DNA of 6,130 nucleotides. It comes from Porphyromonadaceae bacterium UBA7087 (GTDB taxonomy: Bacteria; Bacteroidota; Bacteroidia; Bacteroidales; Muribaculaceae). The notes under the pieces are model-generated. The model saw only the letters and a program-made list of their open reading frames with translations. It had not been told where the DNA came from and did not search any database. The position numbers were made by a program, and so were the translations under genes. Shown here piece by piece: positions 4,089 through 6,130 of the stretch. The stretch is from contig DKYZ01000054.1 in the NCBI GenBank assembly GCA_002493515.1, positions 1 to 6,130 of the forward strand. Direction: 5' to 3'. Every line of letters begins with the position of its first letter. Positions within the stretch are counted from its first letter, which is position 1.

Positions 4089-4417
4089 TGGCCGAATATC
4101 CGATAAACAAAGGCATAGGCCGCAGCGTGGAATACCGGGGACTGAAAGCGCAATACCTCTTCATATTCGCTGTGGGGCTGCTGTCAATGTTCATACTGTT
4201 CGTGGTGATGTATGTCGCGGGGGTGCCCCAGTGGTTCTGTATCGGCTTCACCGCCGTGGCCGCCCCCTCCCTCGTGTGGCTCACCTTCCGGCTCAACGCC
4301 AAGTACGGGCAGTACGGACTCATGAAACTCGGCGCGGCAAGGTTTCATCCGCGCTACATAATCAACCGCAAGCGTATCAAACGACTAATAAAGACAAGAA
4401 ATGCGAAACACGCTTAA
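4088..4417 (+). CDS. traF: TraF, DUF4133 membrane protein (VirB3-like)
   Basis: The 109-residue protein is recognisable as DUF4133/TraF by its opening YPINKGIGRSVEYRGLKAQY (4-23). Two membrane segments follow (about 24-44 and 49-67). A conserved cytoplasmic part (FRLNAKYGQYGLMK, 67-80) and a very basic tail (NRKRIKRLIKTRNAK) come last. Size, two N-terminal spans and placement directly before the VirB4-type ATPase match VirB3 proteins, which anchor VirB4 to the inner membrane; the equivalence is inferred. I place the start at 4088, sharing one base with the traE stop. The frame is open further upstream (to 3971), but those codons overlap traE and do not resemble the family. It overlaps traG by 17 nt. 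Confidence 0.88.
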   Translation: MAEYPINKGIGRSVEYRGLKAQYLFIFAVGLLSMFILFVVMYVAGVPQWFCIGFTAVAAPSLVWLTFRLNAKYGQYGLMKLGAARFHPRYIINRKRIKRLIKTRNAKHA

Positions 4418-6130
4418 AGCGACTACGCTCGAAAGCAAGCTCCCCATTCTGGCCGTCGAACACGGCTGCATCATCTCAAAGGACGCCGACATAACGGTGG
4501 CCTTTGAGGTGGGGCTCCCGGAGCTGTTCACCGTCACTTCCGCAGAATACGGGGTCATGCACTCGGCATGGTGCAAGGCCATAAAGGTGCTGCCCCGTTT
4601 CTCGGTGGTACACAAGCAGGACATATTCGTCAGTGGGAAATACCGCCCGGAGTTGCAGAAGGAGGGCCTTTCATTCCTTGACCGCTCTTTTGAGCGTCAC
4701 TTCAACGAGAGGCCGTATCTCGACCACCGGTGCTACCTGTTCCTGACCAAGACCACCCGCGAGAGGGCGAGACAGCAGAGCAATTTCTCGACACTCTGCC
4801 GCGGGCGCATACTCCCGAAGGAACTTGACCACGAGGCCGTCGTAAAATTCTTGGAGTCGGTGGAGCAGTTCGAGCGCATCATCAACGACTCCGGCCACAT
4901 TACCCTGCGCCGCCTCACGGATGAGGAGCTGGTGGGCACGGACACATCTTCGGGACTGATAGAGAAATATATGTCCCTCTCAATGGATGATGTCGCCTGT
5001 CTTGAAGACATGGACCTCTCGGCACAGCAGATGAGGATAGGCGACAATATGCTCTGCCTCCATACCCTGTCGGACACCGACGATCTCCCCGCCAAAGTCG
5101 GCACCGACAACCGCTATGAACGGTTGTCGACCGACCGCTCGGACTGCCGCATGAGCTTCGCGTCGCCCGTGGGACTGCTGCTGCCCTGCAACCACATCTA
5201 TAACCAGTATGTGTTTGTCGACGACCATGATGAGAACCTCGCGAGGTTTGAAAAGACCGCCCGCAACATGAACAGTCTCTCCAAATACAGCCGTTCAAAT
5301 GCTATCAACAAGGAGTGGATAGACCTCTATCTCAACGAGGCGCACAGTTACGGACTCACGTCGGTCAGGGCGCATTTCAACGTAATGGCATGGAGCGACG
5401 ACGCCGAGGAGCTGCGCCGCATCAAGAACGATGTCGGCGGACAGCTCGCCACGATGGGATGTATGCCGAGGCACAACACAATCGACTGCCCGACACTGTT
5501 CTGGGCTGCGATGCCCGGCAACGAGGCGGATTTTCCCTCCGAGGAAAGTTTCTACACGTTTATCGAGCCGGCGGCCTGTCTCTTCACCGCCGAGACAAAC
5601 TACCGTTCCTCGCTGTCGCCATTCGGCATAAAGATGGTTGACAGGCTCACGGGGAGACCGGTACACCTCGACATCTCCGACGAGCCGATGAAAAGGGGCA
5701 TAACAACCAACCGCAACAAGTTCATACTCGGACCGTCGGGCAGCGGAAAGTCGTTCTTCACCAACCACTTGGTGCGCCAGTATTATGAGCAGGGTGCCCA
5801 TGTCCTGCTGATAGACACCGGCAACTCCTATGAGGGATTGAGCAACCTTATCCGCAACCGTACCCACGGGGAGGACGGCATCTATTACACCTACACCGAG
5901 GACAGCCCGATTTCATTCAACCCGTTCTATACCGAAGACGGTGTGTTCGACGTGGAGAAAAAGGACAGCATCAAGACCCTGTTGCTGACGCTGTGGAAGT
6001 CGGAGGAGGACCATGTGAGCAAGACCGAGAGCGGTGAGCTTGGATCCGCGCTGTCGATGTTCCTTGACAAGATGCGGTCGGACGGCAACATTGTTCCCTG
6101 TTTCAACTCCTTCTACGAGTTCATGCGCGA
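4401..6130 (+). CDS. traG: TraG, VirB4-family conjugation ATPase (3' end off the window)
   Basis: The frame is open from the ATG at 4401 to the right edge: 576 codons plus two bases with no stop. The N-terminal region (about 1-290) corresponds to the TraG/DUF3875-type domain. The family block SKYSRSNAINKEWIDLYLNE is at 294-313. Walker A GPSGSGKS is at 444-451, followed by the strand VLLIDTGNSYEGL (468-480). VirB4 proteins are hexameric ATPases at the base of the type IV secretion channel, and traG is a core transfer gene in CTnDOT. Full-length homologues are, as I recall, about 830 residues, so roughly the last third, with Walker B and the arginine finger, lies outside. The start overlaps traF by 17 nt. 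A weak purine-rich stretch (AAAGACAAGAA) precedes it. No frameshift is seen. Confidence 0.93.
   Translation, partial: MRNTLKATTLESKLPILAVEHGCIISKDADITVAFEVGLPELFTVTSAEYGVMHSAWCKAIKVLPRFSVVHKQDIFVSGKYRPELQKEGLSFLDRSFERHFNERPYLDHRCYLFLTKTTRERARQQSNFSTLCRGRILPKELDHEAVVKFLESVEQFERIINDSGHITLRRLTDEELVGTDTSSGLIEKYMSLSMDDVACLEDMDLSAQQMRIGDNMLCLHTLSDTDDLPAKVGTDNRYERLSTDRSDCRMSFASPVGLLLPCNHIYNQYVFVDDHDENLARFEKTARNMNSLSKYSRSNAINKEWIDLYLNEAHSYGLTSVRAHFNVMAWSDDAEELRRIKNDVGGQLATMGCMPRHNTIDCPTLFWAAMPGNEADFPSEESFYTFIEPAACLFTAETNYRSSLSPFGIKMVDRLTGRPVHLDISDEPMKRGITTNRNKFILGPSGSGKSFFTNHLVRQYYEQGAHVLLIDTGNSYEGLSNLIRNRTHGEDGIYYTYTEDSPISFNPFYTEDGVFDVEKKDSIKTLLLTLWKSEEDHVSKTESGELGSALSMFLDKMRSDGNIVPCFNSFYEFMR

Noticed and set aside
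5295..5867. 190-codon minus-strand open frame
   Set aside because: It is antisense to the well-supported traG reading frame, across the region before and including Walker A; a GC-rich shadow.

Overview
The window reads as the core transfer region of a Bacteroidota (Bacteroidales-type) integrative conjugative element of the CTnDOT/CTn341 family. The evidence is the gene order and the recognisable proteins: a divergent mobA-mobB pair on the minus strand, then traA (ParA-like), two DUF3408 proteins, traD, traE (DUF4134), traF (DUF4133) and traG (VirB4-type ATPase) on the plus strand. No integrase, resistance gene or chromosomal gene is visible, so the host species cannot be fixed from the window. 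Family assignments are from recall of protein motifs and synteny, not from a search.

Layout. Positions 1-461 (minus): the first 19 codons of the relaxase gene mobB, overlapping the end of mobA, the nicking accessory gene. Positions 462-1521: a 1.06-kb stretch without a convincing gene, but unusually rich in inverted, direct and tandem repeats. Its mobA-proximal part is the expected place for oriT. A promoter-like box for the tra operon lies near 924-931, behind two direct repeats with a 21-bp period. Positions 1522-6130 (plus): seven tightly packed tra genes, most overlapping or separated by a few bases. The exception is a 99-bp gap before traE. traG runs off the right edge.

How the genes work together. 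MobA and MobB (with a coupling protein expected further left) would nick and pilot the DNA. TraE, TraF and TraG look like the VirB2-, VirB3- and VirB4-like parts of the type IV secretion channel. TraD is a single-span membrane protein of unknown role. TraA with the two DUF3408 proteins resembles a ParA plus small DNA-binding-protein module.

The most interesting material is non-coding. Two near-identical 15-bp palindromes sit at almost the same distance upstream of mobA (centre 33 nt from the start) and traA (35 nt). They differ by one paired, compensatory base change, which suggests a shared operator or RNA hairpin coordinating both operons. The same gap also holds a run of hairpins (685-779), a promoter framed by inverted repeats, and two 8-bp tandem arrays just upstream of traA. 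The protein set itself is a known system and is not new.
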